The position numbers were made by a program, and so were the translations under genes. Source: Allacma fusca (taxonomy: Eukaryota > Arthropoda > Collembola > Symphypleona > Sminthuridae). Taken from it: a stretch of DNA of 64,000 nucleotides. The notes beneath the pieces were generated by a model. The model searched no databases, was not told the origin of the DNA, and worked only from the letters and a program-made list of their open reading frames with translations. The DNA lies in NCBI GenBank assembly GCA_947179485.1, contig OX359246.1, positions 22,940,001-23,004,000 of the forward strand. The letters are read 5' to 3'. Of this stretch, positions 46,520-61,111 are shown piece by piece (position 1 is the first letter of the stretch; the number at the start of each line of letters is the position of its first letter).

Positions 46520-47308
46520 TTATGCGCCCCATCAGTATACATTAATATATAGGAATAGCCATACTACGTCAACAAAATGTCAATATCATGCGGCTGCTTC
46601 AAATCCGAAGTGATGATATCTAGAGAAGTGATTTTTTATTAATCGAATTAGTGAAATAAATAAAAATGTTGTTCCTACAATTACGTGAATTCCGTGAAAT
46701 CCTGTTGCTATAAAAAATGTTGAACCATAAACAGAGTCAGCTATTGAAAAAGGTGCTTCTCAATATTCAAGAGCTTGAAGACAAGAAAAGTATAAACCTA
46801 AAATGACTGTTAGCATAAGTCTTTTTTTAGAGTGAGTTATAGTTTTTTCTAAAATTCTGTGGTGAGTGTAGGTTACACTTACTCCAGATGATAGAAGGAT
46901 AATTGTGTTTAGAAGAGGAATTTGTATAGGGTTAAATGGCTGAATTCCTATGGGTGGCCATTGTATACCTAATTCAATACTAGGTGATAATCTTCTGTGA
47001 AAAAATGCTCAGAAAAATGATAGAAAGAAAAATACTTCTGAAATAATAAATAGTACTATGCCTAGTTTTATACCTGATAAAACTTTTTTTGTGTGAAGGC
47101 CTTGGTAAGTTCTTTCTCGTGAGATATCCCGCCATCATTGGAATGATGAAATTACGGTGATTAATAAACCAATAATTAATAAATTAATATTAAATTGATT
47201 AAATCATTTTACTAATCCAGTGGTTATTACCAATGCTCCAATAGATGTGGATAAAGGTCATGGTCTTATATCAACTATATGAAATGGATGTTTTTTTACA
47301 ACTATCAT
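46520..47308 (-). CDS. COX3: cytochrome c oxidase subunit III (complete)
   Basis: 262 codons from ATG ([20 protein letters not shown]) to TAA after YWWGA. The C-terminal [15 protein letters not shown] is typical. The start is three bases from the ATP6 stop. This complete copy shows that the one at 29,377 is cut by the left junction. Confidence 0.95.
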
Positions 47309-47311
47309 AAT

Positions 47312-47989
47312 TTAATGGTGTACCTCTCTTATGTAAAGAGTTATTAAAATAACGAATACGTAAGCTTGGATAATTGTTACTGCTACTTCTAGGATGGTCA
47401 ATAAAATGAAGGCATTTATAACCCCTATTAGAGGGATTGAGGTTGATACGGCAGCTTGTCTTCCCACTAATGTTATTAGAAGGTGACCTGCAATTATGTT
47501 TGCTGTTAGCCGTACGGCTAAAGTTAAAGGTCGAATTAGATTACTAGTTGTTTCAATTAATACTATAAATACTATAAGTGGGGTTGGTGTTCCCTGTGGA
47601 ACTAGGTGAGCTAGCATATCAATGGTTTTATTAAACCAGCCAAACACTATCAAAGAGATTCATAGGGGTAAAGCTATGGCCAGTGTTATAGATATATGTC
47701 TTGATGCCGTAAAGATATAAGGAAGTATACCTAAAGAGTTATTTGTAATAATGAATATAAATAGAGTAATTATGAAAATAGAAGTCCCTAGGGGTGACCT
47801 TTTTCCTAATGTTACTTTAATTTCTTTATGAAGAATGTTTATTGTTTTTGTTAAAAATATATTTAAGTTATTGGGAATAACTCAATATATAGGATATATT
47901 ATAACTATAATTATTAGTATTGATGTTCAATTTAGTGAAAGTCTATTAGATGTAGCTGGGTCAAAAATTGAAAATAGGTTAGTTATCAT
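47312..47989 (-). CDS. ATP6: ATP6 (copy 2)
   Basis: Second turn; same 225-codon protein as 29,677-30,354 at a 17,635-bp offset. No difference was noticed by eye. Confidence 0.95.
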
Positions 47990-48147
47990 AGTCATGTTTT
48001 GTTAAAATTTTTGTTAATTAAGTTTTTATTATTAGTTAATTTTTTTTTATTAAATATTGTGAAGTACACTTTTGTTAAAATAACAAATCTAACTATAGAA
48101 GATATAGTAAAAATTAGATTTCATATTATTGGTGCTATTTGAGGAAT
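47983..48147 (-). CDS. ATP8: ATP8 (copy 2)
   Basis: Same 54 codons and 7-base overlap with ATP6 as in copy 1. Confidence 0.9.
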
Positions 48148-48152
48148 TTTAT

Positions 48153-48217
48153 CATTAAGGATTAATACAATCGTAGGATGACTTAAAAGGTCATTACCTT
48201 ATCTCGGCCACTTAATG
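48153..48217 (-). tRNA. trnK: tRNA-Lys (TTT), copy 2
   Basis: Identical fold to 30,518-30,582. Confidence 0.9.
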
Positions 48218-48906
48218 TATTTTTTAAATGATCTAATTCATTTCTTGAAGAATTCGGTATAAGTTGCTTCTACCGTAATAGGCATAAATCTATGATTTGC
48301 CCCACAAATTTCTGAGCATTGTCCATAAAATAGTCCTGGGTAGTTAATTAAGAATCTTACTTGGTTAAGGCGTCCTGGAATTGCGTCGGCCTTTACACCT
48401 AGTGAGGGCACAGCCCATGAGTGAATAACGTCCGCTGACGAAATCAAGTTACGTACTTGAGTATTAAAAGGAATTACAACACGATTATCAGTGTCTAGGA
48501 GGCGGAACTGATTTGATTTAAGTTCTTGAGACGGTACTATGAAGGACTCAAATTCGATGTTTTGAGTAAAGTCTGAGTATTCATAAGACCAATATCATTG
48601 GTGACCGATAGTTTTTAAGGTAATATCGGGATTATAAACTTCATCAATAAGATATAAAATACGAATAGAAGGTAGCCCAATAAATAAAAGAACTAATGCT
48701 GGGGCTAAAGTTCAAAATAGTTCTAGTGATTGTGACTCAAGGAGTTGTGTATTAATATTACTATTAGTAATAGTCTTAATTAGTTTAAATCTAACTACTG
48801 TTATAACTAGGATAAGAATAGATAAAGCATGGTTGTGAAAAAAAATTAATTGTTCTATAAGAGGGGAAGCGGCATTTTGAAAGCCAAGTGCTGTTCATGT
48901 TGGTAT
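48218..48906 (-). CDS. COX2: COX2 (copy 2)
   Basis: Same 229-codon frame with incomplete stop before trnK as in copy 1; CuA motif intact. Confidence 0.95.
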
Positions 48907-48971
48907 TTCTAACTAGAAATTTATTTCTATAGATGAATTTTAAGTTCATTACATTTGTCTGTCAAGATAGA
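48907..48971 (-). tRNA. trnL2: tRNA-Leu(UUR), copy 2
   Basis: Identical fold to 31,272-31,336. Confidence 0.9.
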
Positions 48972-48973
48972 AC

Positions 48974-50505
<1,532 letters not shown>

Positions 50506-50530
50506 ATTTTAATAAAATTAATTATTAATG

Positions 50531-50589
50531 GGGTTAGATTTTCTAAAGAATTGCAAATTCTTTATTATGGTTAATCAACCATTAGCCCT
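50531..50589 (+). tRNA. trnC: tRNA-Cys, copy 2
   Basis: Same D-arm-reduced fold as 32,897-32,955; offset now 17,634 because of the COX1 deletion. Confidence 0.85.
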
Positions 50590-50595
50590 TATAAT

Positions 50596-50665
50596 TAAAA
50601 CTTGAAAGATTGATACTTTTATTTTAAACTTTGAAGGTTTAAAGTTTTTTTTAACTTAAAGTTTT
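50596..50665 (-). tRNA. trnW: tRNA-Trp, copy 2
   Basis: Same fold and TCA anticodon as copy 1. Confidence 0.9.
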
Positions 50666-50674
50666 TCCTTCATG

Positions 50675-50739
50675 AATAAGATGTCTGATTAAGGTGTTAA
50701 ACTGAAAATTTAATTATGGGCATAATAGCTCTCTTGTTA
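50675..50739 (+). tRNA. trnY: tRNA-Tyr with altered anticodon GAA (copy 2)
   Basis: The anticodon loop reads CTGAAAA where copy 1 has CTGTAAA, a T-to-A change that turns GTA (Tyr) into GAA (Phe). All stems are kept. Confidence 0.85.
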
Positions 50740-50753
50740 TTTTAAGTTAAGTC

Positions 50754-51764
50754 TTAAAAAAATAAAATAATTATTGGTCCGGTAATATTAGCTGTTACTA
50801 TTAATATTATTATTAATTTATATATATAAATATTTTTAATACTTCTGATTTTTGGATGGGTGGATTTAATGAAAATTGAAGTATATAGTATTTTTATATA
50901 GAATCATAAAGTTACAATTGACGATAGAATTATTATTCCTGAAATTATAATTAGGTTAAATTTATCTATAATTTGATTTATAACCCTAAGTTTTGCTAAG
51001 AACCCCATAAACGGTGGCAATCCTGCTATTGATATTAGATTGATAATAAGAATTATTTTTAATCTGTTTATATTATTAATGGTCATAAAAGATGAGATTT
51101 TTTTGATGTTCATAAAATGAAATGATGAGGTTAAAATAATAATTATGGTTGAATAAATTATAAAATACCTAACTCACACTTTTATATTTACTATTAAACT
51201 TATTAGTATTCATGATGAATGGGCTATAGATGAGTACGCTATAAGTTTTTTTGTGGAGTTAACGTTTAACCCCCCTAGTATACCGACTAATGATCTTATA
51301 ATTATAATAACTGTTAATATTTCTCTAATAAATAAAGCTAGAATAAAGAGAGGGGCTACTTTTTGTCATGTAATTAATATGAATACTTGTGTAAAGTTTA
51401 TATTTTCGATAATTTGAGGCATTCAGAAGTGGAATGGAGGAATACCTGATTTAATTAATAGCGATATTGTTAAAATCTCATTTCTGAGGCTAAGGCCGAA
51501 GTTATTTCTTTTTAGAAGAGAATAAATAAATGAAGTTATTAGTAGGATAGATCCTATAGATTGAATAATAAAATATTTAATTGCTGTATTAGTGTATTTG
51601 GGTGTTATTTTTCTTAATAAAAAAGGAATAAATACTATTAAGTTAATTTCTAGGGCCATTCAAATAAACCTTCATGATCTTGATGAAATTACTATTAAAG
51701 GTGTAGTGATTAATACAAACAGAAATAGTGAATTTCTATATTTAAGAAACAATAAAAAGAGAAT
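50754..51764 (-). CDS. ND2: ND2 (copy 2)
   Basis: Same 336-codon frame as 33,120-34,130; no break seen. Confidence 0.9.
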
Positions 51765-51817
51765 TTACTTTCATATTTGAATTATGAGTCCAAAAGCTTT
51801 AATTTAGCTTATCTTTT
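51756..51817 (-). tRNA. trnM: tRNA-Met, copy 2
   Basis: Same fold as 34,122-34,183, overlapping the ND2 start. Confidence 0.8.
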
Positions 51818-51883
51818 ATATTTAGTTTAAATGAACAAAAAACTTTGAATTTTTCGGAAATAGTGAGATTCTATTAATATAAG
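51816..51883 (+). tRNA. trnQ: tRNA-Gln, copy 2
   Basis: Same fold as 34,182-34,249. Confidence 0.85.
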
Positions 51884-51944
51884 AAAAGTAAATAATACAT
51901 AATTTATTCTATCAAAATAATCCTTTTAAATCAGGCATTTTCTT
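51882..51944 (-). tRNA. trnI: tRNA-Ile, copy 2
   Basis: Same fold as 34,248-34,310. Confidence 0.8.
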
Positions 51945-52298
51945 TTTTTATATTATAAATTTAAATAACTTATTATTTCTTATTATTTAGGACAAAAGAT
52001 ATATAATTAATTAGCATTATTTTATTTTTTTATATTTAAAAAGAAAGAGATTATCAGAAAAAATATTAAGTTACTTAAGTTCCAGAATATAAATTATATA
52101 TATATATAAAATATTTTATTATATTATAGATAGATAAATATATGTATAAAAAAAAATAATTTATATATCTGTACTAGAAGAAGTTATTATATAAGATACC
52201 CTATAACTTGAAAAGTTGTAAGATAAATAAATATTTTTTTAAAAAAAAAAAAAAAAAAATTCTTACTTGGGTTGTTTTCTTTTATTAGATTAATTAAG
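51945..52298. promoter_or_regulatory. putative control region, copy 2
   Basis: Same AT-rich stretch as 34,311-34,667. The homopolymer tract is T7-A19 here against T7-A20 in copy 1. Confidence 0.6.
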
Positions 52299-52365
52299 AC
52301 TAATTTGGCAGAAAATTGCAAATGATTTAGAATCATTTTATATAAGTAATAACTTTTATTTAGTA
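52299..52365 (+). tRNA. trnL1: tRNA-Leu(CUN) (unit C)
   Basis: Same as 34,668-34,734. Confidence 0.85.
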
Positions 52366-53206
52366 CAACTGTGGGAAGATGCTATTAGGGTGGCAGGTCG
52401 CTACATATTAAATTTTTCCCTTTCAAAGTTTGATTCTGGCTTTAAAATTAATTTAATGAAAGACTTAACATGCAAAGTATACTAAAATTTATTTGACGCA
52501 GTACTTAATTTTACACTACTTAGTTTAAGGTGTAGCTATCTATTTAATAATTGATTAAAATCGTGCCAGCATTCGCGGTCACACGATAATTTAGAGTTAA
52601 TTAGTTCGGTTATGTTGAATTTTTTATTATTCAATAGATATTATGATCTTTATATGGGTAAAATCTTAAATATTATATGGTTTATTAATATGAATTTATT
52701 CTATCTTAAATCACATAGACCTGGATTAGATACCCAGTTATAAAAAAGTTATTAATGCCTTAGTAGTAATGGAAGAAACTTAAAGAATTTGGCGGTAAAT
52801 TAATCCTTATAGAGGAATTTGTTAATGAATCGATAATCCACGTTTATCTCTCTTATTTTATATCTATATATCGTTGTTTAAAGAAATAAGCTAAAGCTTT
52901 TATCTTAATTTTAAATAAAATTAAATCAAATCAAGGTTTAGTTATTTTTAAGATTTAATGAATTACAATTTTTAAAAAAAGTGAATTATTCAATTATATT
53001 TGAGTTTGAAATTGGATTTATAAGTATGTTGATTAAATTAAAGTTAATTGAAATGGCTCTAATTTATGTACAAATCGCCCGTCACTCTCGTTTCTAAAAT
53101 GAGATAAGTCGTAACAAAGTAGATTCACTGGAAAGTGCTTCTTGTATGTATTCTATTTAATTATTGTGCCATGATTTAAAATAATATACAACAATTTTTA
53201 TGTGAG
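52366..53206 (+). rRNA. rrnS: 12S rRNA (unit C)
   Basis: Same landmarks as unit A, with the consensus C at 53,080. Confidence 0.9.
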
Positions 53207-53272
53207 TGGGGTGTATCTTATTTTAAAGTTTTTTATTTACACTAAAAAGACCCTCGTTTAGAGGCGCCTTAA
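53207..53272 (+). tRNA. trnV: tRNA-Val (unit C)
   Basis: Same as 35,576-35,641. Confidence 0.85.
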
Positions 53273-54557
53273 ATGGTTTTAATATTTGCCTAATTACTTT
53301 AATAAATTTATTTTAAATGTTTTATCTATTTTAGTAATATAGAGAACAATTTTTTTTAGTAATAATTATTTTATTTTTGAAATATATTAAATATTAAATA
53401 TATAAAAATTAAAAATTTACCTTTTGTATCAGTGAATTTAAAATTTTATAAATTATTTTATTTTCTCGAAAAGTAGAGATTTAGGTGTTTAACGGTGTAA
53501 TAATTTAATATCTTACTTAGTAACAACACTTAGAGAAGAAATTTCTTTCGGTTTACTTATATCTAGTTCCTTACTAATTAAACAAAGTTTAAGTCCTAGA
53601 AGTTTTTCTTTTTTATAAAAGGATAAATTTTTTGTACTAAAAGTTTAAAGGGATAATCTTTTAAATTATTAATTTAATATTTTTGTTTTTGATTAGAATC
53701 TTTAATGGACTTAGAGTTAGTCATTTAGTATGTTAAAATTAATGATTTTATTTATTTTATTTAAATCAAAATTTATTTATTAGTCAGGATAAGTTTAAAT
53801 TATAAAACTTAATTTATAATTAAATTATTAGTATATGTATATTTTATATCTTTAAATCATAAGAAAATTTATTTTATGAACTCGGCAATTATTAGGTTGA
53901 ATGTTTAACAAAAACATTTCTATAAATTTAAATTTATGGTATAGTCTGCCCACTGAATTTTAAAGGGCCGCGGTACTCTGACCGTGCAAAGGTAGCATAA
54001 TCATTAGTCTTTTAATTGAAGGATTGTATGAATGGCTTAACAATCTACTACTTTATTAAATAAATAAATTGAAATTAAATTTTAAGTGAAAATTCTTATA
54101 TTTTACTAAAAGACGATAAGACCCTATAGATCTTTATTTTTATTAGTATATGTGAATATGGAGGTTGTTGTGTATATTACTAAAAATTTTATTGGGGCAA
54201 TAAAAGAATAAAGTAAAATTCTTTCTATATATTTATTTTATATGAATTTTAACCTTTTTTTTTTTGAATTAAAAAGTTACCTTAGGGATAACAGCGTAAT
54301 ATATTTGGAGAGTTCAAATCGATAAATTATCTTGCGACCTCGATGTTGAATTAAAATTTCTCTAGGGGGCAGCATTTCTAAGAAGATAGTCTGTTCGACT
54401 ATGAAATTTTTACATGATTTGAGTTCAAACCGGCGTAAGCCAGGTTGGTTTCTATCTTTAGTTTAATTTTAGAGGCTCTAGTACGAAAGGATTTAGTTTT
54501 TTTTATATTATTTATAGAAATATAATTTGGTAATTTTATTTTATTGATTGATAAAAA
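53273..54557 (+). rRNA. rrnL: 16S rRNA (unit C)
   Basis: Same landmarks as unit A. One substitution near 54,244 (TATGAATTTT where the other units have TATAAATTTT). Confidence 0.9.
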
Positions 54558-54821
54558 TTTAAAAAGAAAGAGATTATCAGAAAAAATATTAAGTTACTTA
54601 AGTTCCAGAATATAAATTATATATATATATAAAATATTTTATTATATTATAGATAGATAAATATATGTATAAAAAAAAATAATTTATATATCTGTACTAG
54701 AAGAAGTTATTATATAAGATACCCTATAACTTGAAAAGTTGTAAGATAAATAAATATTTTTAAAAAAAAAAAAAAAAAAAAATTCTTACTTGGGTTGTTT
54801 TCTTTTATTAGATTAATTAAG

Positions 54822-54888
54822 ACTAATTTGGCAGAAAATTGCAAATGATTTAGAATCATTTTATATAAGTAATAACTTTTATTTAGTA
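54822..54888 (+). tRNA. trnL1: tRNA-Leu(CUN) (unit D)
   Basis: Same as 34,668-34,734; preceded by a T5-A21 tract. Confidence 0.85.
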
Positions 54889-55729
54889 CAACTGTGGGAA
54901 GATGCTATTAGGGTGGCAGGTCGCTACATATTAAATTTTTCCCTTTCAAAGTTTGATTCTGGCTTTAAAATTAATTTAATGAAAGACTTAACATGCAAAG
55001 TATACTAAAATTTATTTGACGCAGTACTTAATTTTACACTACTTAGTTTAAGGTGTAGCTATCTATTTAATAATTGATTAAAATCGTGCCAGCATTCGCG
55101 GTCACACGATAATTTAGAGTTAATTAGTTCGGTTATGTTGAATTTTTTATTATTCAATAGATATTATGATCTTTATATGGGTAAAATCTTAAATATTATA
55201 TGGTTTATTAATATGAATTTATTCTATCTTAAATCACATAGACCTGGATTAGATACCCAGTTATAAAAAAGTTATTAATGCCTTAGTAGTAATGGAAGAA
55301 ACTTAAAGAATTTGGCGGTAAATTAATCCTTATAGAGGAATTTGTTAATGAATCGATAATCCACGTTTATCTCTCTTATTTTATATCTATATATCGTTGT
55401 TTAAAGAAATAAGCTAAAGCTTTTATCTTAATTTTAAATAAAATTAAATCAAATCAAGGTTTAGTTATTTTTAAGATTTAATGAATTACAATTTTTAAAA
55501 AAAGTGAATTATTCAATTATATTTGAGTTTGAAATTGGATTTATAAGTATGTTGATTAAATTAAAGTTAATTGAAATGGCTCTAATTTGTGTACAAATCG
55601 CCCGTCACTCTCGTTTCTAAAATGAGATAAGTCGTAACAAAGTAGATTCACTGGAAAGTGCTTCTTGTATGTATTCTATTTAATTATTGTGCCATGATTT
55701 AAAATAATATACAACAATTTTTATGTGAG
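54889..55729 (+). rRNA. rrnS: 12S rRNA (unit D)
   Basis: Same landmarks. One substitution just before the CGCCCGTCAC site (TTTGTGTAC where the other units have TTTATGTAC). Confidence 0.9.
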
Positions 55730-55795
55730 TGGGGTGTATCTTATTTTAAAGTTTTTTATTTACACTAAAAAGACCCTCGTTTAGAGGCGCCTTAA
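55730..55795 (+). tRNA. trnV: tRNA-Val (unit D)
   Basis: Same as 35,576-35,641. Confidence 0.85.
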
Positions 55796-57080
55796 ATGGT
55801 TTTAATATTTGCCTAATTACTTTAATAAATTTATTTTAAATGTTTTATCTATTTTAGTAATATAGAGAACAATTTTTTTTTAGTAATAATTATTTTATTT
55901 TTGAAATATATTAAATATTAAATATATAAAAATTAAAAATTTACCTTTTGTATCAGTGAATTTAAAATTTTATAAATTATTTTATTTTCTCGAAAAGTAG
56001 AGATTTAGGTGTTTAACGGTGTAATAATTTAATATCTTACTTAGTAACAACACTTAGAGAAGAAATTTCTTTCGGTTTACTTATATCTAGTTCCTTACTA
56101 ATTAAACAAAGTTTAAGTCCTAGAAGTTTTTTTTTTTATAAAAGGATAAATTTTTTGTACTAAAAGTTTAAAGGGATAATCTTTTAAATTATTAATTTAA
56201 TATTTTTGTTTTTGATTAGAATCTTTAATGGACTTAGAGTTAGTCATTTAGTATGTTAAAATTAATGATTTTATTTATTTTATTTAAATCAAAATTTATT
56301 TATTAGTCAGGATAAGTTTAAATTATAAAACTTAATTTATAATTAAATTATTAGTATATGTATATTTTATATCTTTAAATCATAAGAAAATTTATTTTAT
56401 GAACTCGGCAATTATTAGGTTGAATGTTTAACAAAAACATTTCTATAAATTTAAATTTATGGTATAGTCTGCCCACTGAATTTTAAAGGGCCGCGGTACT
56501 CTGACCGTGCAAAGGTAGCATAATCATTAGTCTTTTAATTGAAGGATTGTATGAATGGCTTAACAATCTACTACTTTATTAAATAAATAAATTGAAATTA
56601 AATTTTAAGTGAAAATTCTTATATTTTACTAAAAGACGATAAGACCCTATAGATCTTTATTTTTATTAGTATATGTGAATATGGAGGTTGTTGTGTATAT
56701 TACTAAAAATTTTATTGGGGCAATAAAAGAATAAAGTAAAATTCTTTCTATATATTTATTTTATATAAATTTTAACCTTTTTTTTTTTGAATTAAAAAGT
56801 TACCTTAGGGATAACAGCGTAATATATTTGGAGAGTTCAAATCGATAAATTATCTTGCGACCTCGATGTTGAATTAAAATTTCTCTAGGGGGCAGCATTT
56901 CTAAGAAGATAGTCTGTTCGACTATGAAATTTTTACATGATTTGAGTTCAAACCGGCGTAAGCCAGGTTGGTTTCTATCTTTAGTTTAATTTTAGAGGCT
57001 CTAGTACGAAAGGATTTAGTTTTTTTTATATTATTTATAGAAATATAATTTGGTAATTTTATTTTATTGATTGATAAAAA
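55796..57080 (+). rRNA. rrnL: 16S rRNA (unit D)
   Basis: Same landmarks as unit A; AAGTTTTTCTT is AAGTTTTTTTT near 56,130. Confidence 0.9.
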
Positions 57081-57178
57081 TTTAAAAAGAAAGAGATTAT
57101 CAGAAAAAATATTAAGTTACTTGATATTGATTTATTAAAAGAAAAAGATAGCTGTTTGATTTAGTTGTTATTCATTAA

Positions 57179-58106
57179 ATATATTATCTTACTCCTTTTT
57201 TCAGTTATTTGGTGTTGTTATTAGGTGTTTTATTAAGAGTAGCTTTTATAATTATGTTTGAGCGTAAAGTACTAAGTTATATCCAAAGTCGTAAAGGTCC
57301 TAATAAAGTAGGGTTTCTAGGGATTCTTCAGTCCTTTAGTGATGCTATTAAACTTTTTATTAAGGAGCAATTAATTCCCTTGAAGTCTAATAAGTTGGTG
57401 TTTTACTTTTCTCCTGTTTGCTCACTCTTTATTATTACTTACTTATGATTATGTTACCCAAGGGGTCAAAATTTGGTTAACATGTCTTTGGGGGGGCTTT
57501 TTTTTTTGTTGTACTAGTTTTGGTGTGTATAGATTAATTGGTAGGGGCTGGTCTTCTAACTCTAATTATAGAATGGTAGGTGCTATACGTGGGATTGCTC
57601 AAACAATCTCTTATGAAGTAAGGATAGCCTTATTTTTTTTAAGTCTTTTTTTTTTGATTGGTAGTTATACTTTTATAGGTCTTATCTCTGGTCAGAAGTT
57701 TGTTTGATTTATCTATATGGCCTTCCCCTTATTTTTATGCTGGGTGACCATTATAATAGCAGAGACTAATCGTACCCCTTTTGATTTTGCTGAGGGTGAG
57801 TCAGAGCTCGTTTCGGGGTTTAATGTTGAGTATGGAAGGGGTGGGTTTGCCCTTCTTTTTCTTTCTGAGTATGCTAGTATTATTTTTATGGGGTTTTTAA
57901 TTGTTTGTATTTTTTTAGCTGGGGGGTTAGGTAGTGTTATTTTGACCTCAGCTTTAGGTTTATTTTTTTGTTTTATTTTTATTTGAGTTCGGGGCTGTTT
58001 CCCTCGGTATCGATATGATAAATTAATAGGGTTAGCTTGAAAAATTTACTTACCTGTATCTTTGTTTATATTATTTTTCTATCTGATCTGAAGATGATTA
58101 AGTTAG
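57179..58106 (+). CDS. ND1: ND1 with the same +1 frameshift (copy 2)
   Basis: Same 928-bp text as 39,555-40,482, including the G7-C-T10 tract at 57,490-57,507 that breaks the frame. Confidence 0.9.
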
Positions 58107-58110
58107 TTAA

Positions 58111-58178
58111 AAAGAGAATTTAATTAAAAAAATAATATAGAAGTGTCAATTCTAAATTACCTTGTTGGTAATTCTTTA
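58111..58178 (+). tRNA. trnD: tRNA-Asp, copy 2
   Basis: Same as 40,487-40,554. Confidence 0.8.
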
Positions 58179-58182
58179 TTTA

Positions 58183-58253
58183 AAATAGGTAAAGGGTTTA
58201 AACCTTTATGGTGTATTTTCAAGATACAGACTTAATCATTCAGCCAACCTATT
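58183..58253 (-). tRNA. trnS2: tRNA-Ser(UCN), copy 2
   Basis: Same as 40,559-40,629. Confidence 0.9.
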
Positions 58254-59385
58254 AATTTTGTAAAATCGAGTCTCAATATTTTGTTATCAGAGGCCTAATT
58301 AAAAAATATAAAAAGTAAGTAATAGTTAAAGTTTGTCCTACTACGATGAATGGAGGTTCTACTGGACGTGCTCCAATTCAGGTTAGTAGAAATACATTTA
58401 CAACAAATAATCAAAATAACCTCTGGTTTAATATATAAAATTGTACACCTCGAACTTTTTGGGTCTGAGAGAAAGGCAAAATGAAGAGGATAGCAATAGA
58501 TGCTACTAGGGCAATTACCCCTCCCAGCTTATTAGGGATAGATCGCAAAATTGCATAGGCATAAAGAAAGTATCATTCTGGTTGAATATGAACGGGGGTG
58601 ACTAGAGGATTAGCTGGGATAAAGTTTTCACAGTCTCTAAATAGATAGGGGCTAATCAGAGAGATTAAAATTAAGGCTGATAAAATAACTACAAATCCTA
58701 CTATGTCCTTATAGGTAAAAAAGGGATGAAATGAAACTTTGTCTAAATTTGAAGAGATCCCTAGGGGGTTATTAGACCCCGTTTGGTGAAGGAAAAGAAG
58801 GTGTACTATAACTAGTGCAGCAATAATGAAAGGGAGAATAAAATGTAAAGAGAAGAATCGAGTTAGGGTAGCGTTACCTACTGAAAACCCACCCCAAAGT
58901 CATTCTACTATGGCCCCCCCCAAATAAGGTACCGCAGAGAGAAGATTGGTGATTACTGTTGCTCCTCAGAAGGATATTTGACCTCAAGGTAAAACATATC
59001 CTACAAATGCCGTAGCCATTGTAATGAACAGAATAATTACACCAATGTTTCAGGTTTCTTTAAAAAAGAAAGAAGAATAATAAATTCCTCGTCCTACATG
59101 CATGTATAAGCAAATAAAGAAAAATGAAGCTCCATTAGCATGGAGGGTTCGGATAAGCCACCCATAGTTAACATCTCGTATAATATAAATTACCCTATCA
59201 AAAGCGATAGTGACATCAGCAGTATAATGTATTGCTAAAAAAAGTCCTGTGATAATTTGTGTACCTAGGCATAGACCTAGTAGAGATCCAAAATTTCACC
59301 ATGAAGAAATATTTAGTGGTGTAGGGAGGTCGATTAATGAGTTATTAACGATATTTAAGAGGGGATTTTTTTTACGAACTATCAT
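58252..59385 (-). CDS. CYTB: cytochrome b (copy 2)
   Basis: Same 377-codon frame as 40,628-41,761, no break seen. Confidence 0.95.
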
Positions 59386-59618
59386 TAGTTTTTATTTGAA
59401 CGGAGTGCTCCTATTTTTTTATTTGTAATCTTAACAATTACAATTAAAGTGAGGAGAAGATAGACTATAGAAATAACTGAGGGGGTTAATGTTAGTGGTC
59501 TAATTATTTTAAAAATATTTTCTTGACTTTCGTTTGACAAAATTATATGTTCTTCAGATCATAACATTGAGAGTATAATACTTAATATGATTATAAATAA
59601 TGTTCGGGGGGTGTTAAT
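59385..59618 (-). pseudogene. ND6: ND6, 3' fragment (copy 2)
   Basis: C-terminal 78 codons of ND6, cut at 59,618 where the mitochondrial text (complete at 41,761-42,231) gives way to nuclear DNA. Confidence 0.9.
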
Positions 59619-61111
59619 GACGATGGGTCATTTTTGTAAACTAGTGAAATTCTGAAAGACAACCGTGCTCAGATTTTTATGTGATTCAACTGATTTTAAG
59701 TTGTTCCAAGCTAACAAACTGGTCCCTAGATTCATAATTTTGGGTAAGACTGCAAAAATAGACAGCAACTTTGTGTAAATTTTGCTCCATAAACGAAAGT
59801 GGGTAGAATACGACAACGAAGAAATAGTTTCTTTTCATGGACGATCTGCTGTTCATAAAAATTAGTCAGAAAGTTGTGTTTGTGCCCTATTACATGGTGA
59901 ATCATAATACTACATTTTATTTTTCAAAGTTAAGAATTGTTTTCTCAGTAACTAAAAATGGCAGGCAACATTAACATTTATATTCTTATTTCAAGCTAAA
60001 CATTTACATATGTAGTTGTTTTTTGGTTGATTTTGACTGGGTAATATTTCCCGTAAAATTTGATACAAGCCATTCATTCTGAATAATTACTTTTATAAAC
60101 TCCTAGTCGTCCATTGCAAAAAAGTCAACCCAGAAATTCATTTTCATGAGTCTCTCTTTTTAGCAACATTCCTCCAAAATTGCTATATTTTTTCTGGCAA
60201 TGCCCAGAATTCTGTTCAATATGATCAATTTGCCAGTTTGTTGAAAACCCTGAAAAATTTTCCGCACACGAGCGCATGAAGATATTTTAAAATGCATTTC
60301 TCTAGTTCCAAAAACATTGCCGTTGATTCACTTCCATGACTTCTGCATTAATCTACACGTAGATCTGCATCAATATTTGTACCTGTACCATCCATCCTTA
60401 TTTGGACTAGGGGGTGCAATCAGTTTCTTACAATTAGTCCCATGTGCATATAATTATTAATAATTTTTTTGTCAATATTAACGATTAATATTATAATACT
60501 GAAATAAAGAACATTCTTAAAAATTATTTTAAAATACTAATAAAGTTATGTAATTTTGATTTTATATCTATATGCACCTGTTTGAATGCTGCTGAGAAGA
60601 GAGGATCTTGACTTGACCATAATTTCAAGGAGCATAAAATAAGTTTATACATTAAACCTACTTATAAGCATATCTTCAGTAAGTATAAATAAAGCATATC
60701 ACATTAGTTCCTTCCACAGGCATACTAACTCCTGATGAACAGGAGTATACCCTAAGTATGGCCATCTATAGCATCACACGGCAGTCCCTATCGTAGGTAT
60801 GTACCCTTAAGTTATTGTTGTACTTCCCCGGAATATGACTAAAACCGGTCTAGTATAAGTTTCAAGAGAACTTTAAAGTATGAGCTTAGTACTTCTAGGA
60901 CGTAATACTCCTAATACCTAATATGAGAAATTAGCATACCTCAAACCGCATTTTGAAGCATAATATTTTTCCATACTTTCAAATGCTTCGTCGATGGTGT
61001 GGGTAGATGAATTATTCAAGGAAGATGTGGAACGACGTAATGTGTCTTTGTTGTAATGGTGAGCAACAAGTAAGACTTAATATTCCCATATTTTAAAATA
61101 ATCGAATTTAC
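59619..61111 (-). other. receptor intron 1, part right of the insertion
   Basis: Noncoding AT-rich DNA between the right junction and the donor of receptor exon 1. The first bases read GACGATGGGTCATTTTT, so ATGGGTCATT occurs on both sides of the insertion. No gene was recognised. Confidence 0.55.

Larger units (their letters stand above)
52035..57122 (+). repeat. tandem duplication of rRNA block, copy 2
   Basis: Units 52,035-54,557 and 54,558-57,080 plus the 42-bp third start at 57,081-57,122. Same architecture as 34,401-39,498; the units are 2,523 bp because of shorter homopolymers. Confidence 0.95.

Noticed and set aside
46187-46552. Plus-strand frame opposite ND3
   Set aside because: Antisense shadow of ND3 and trnG.
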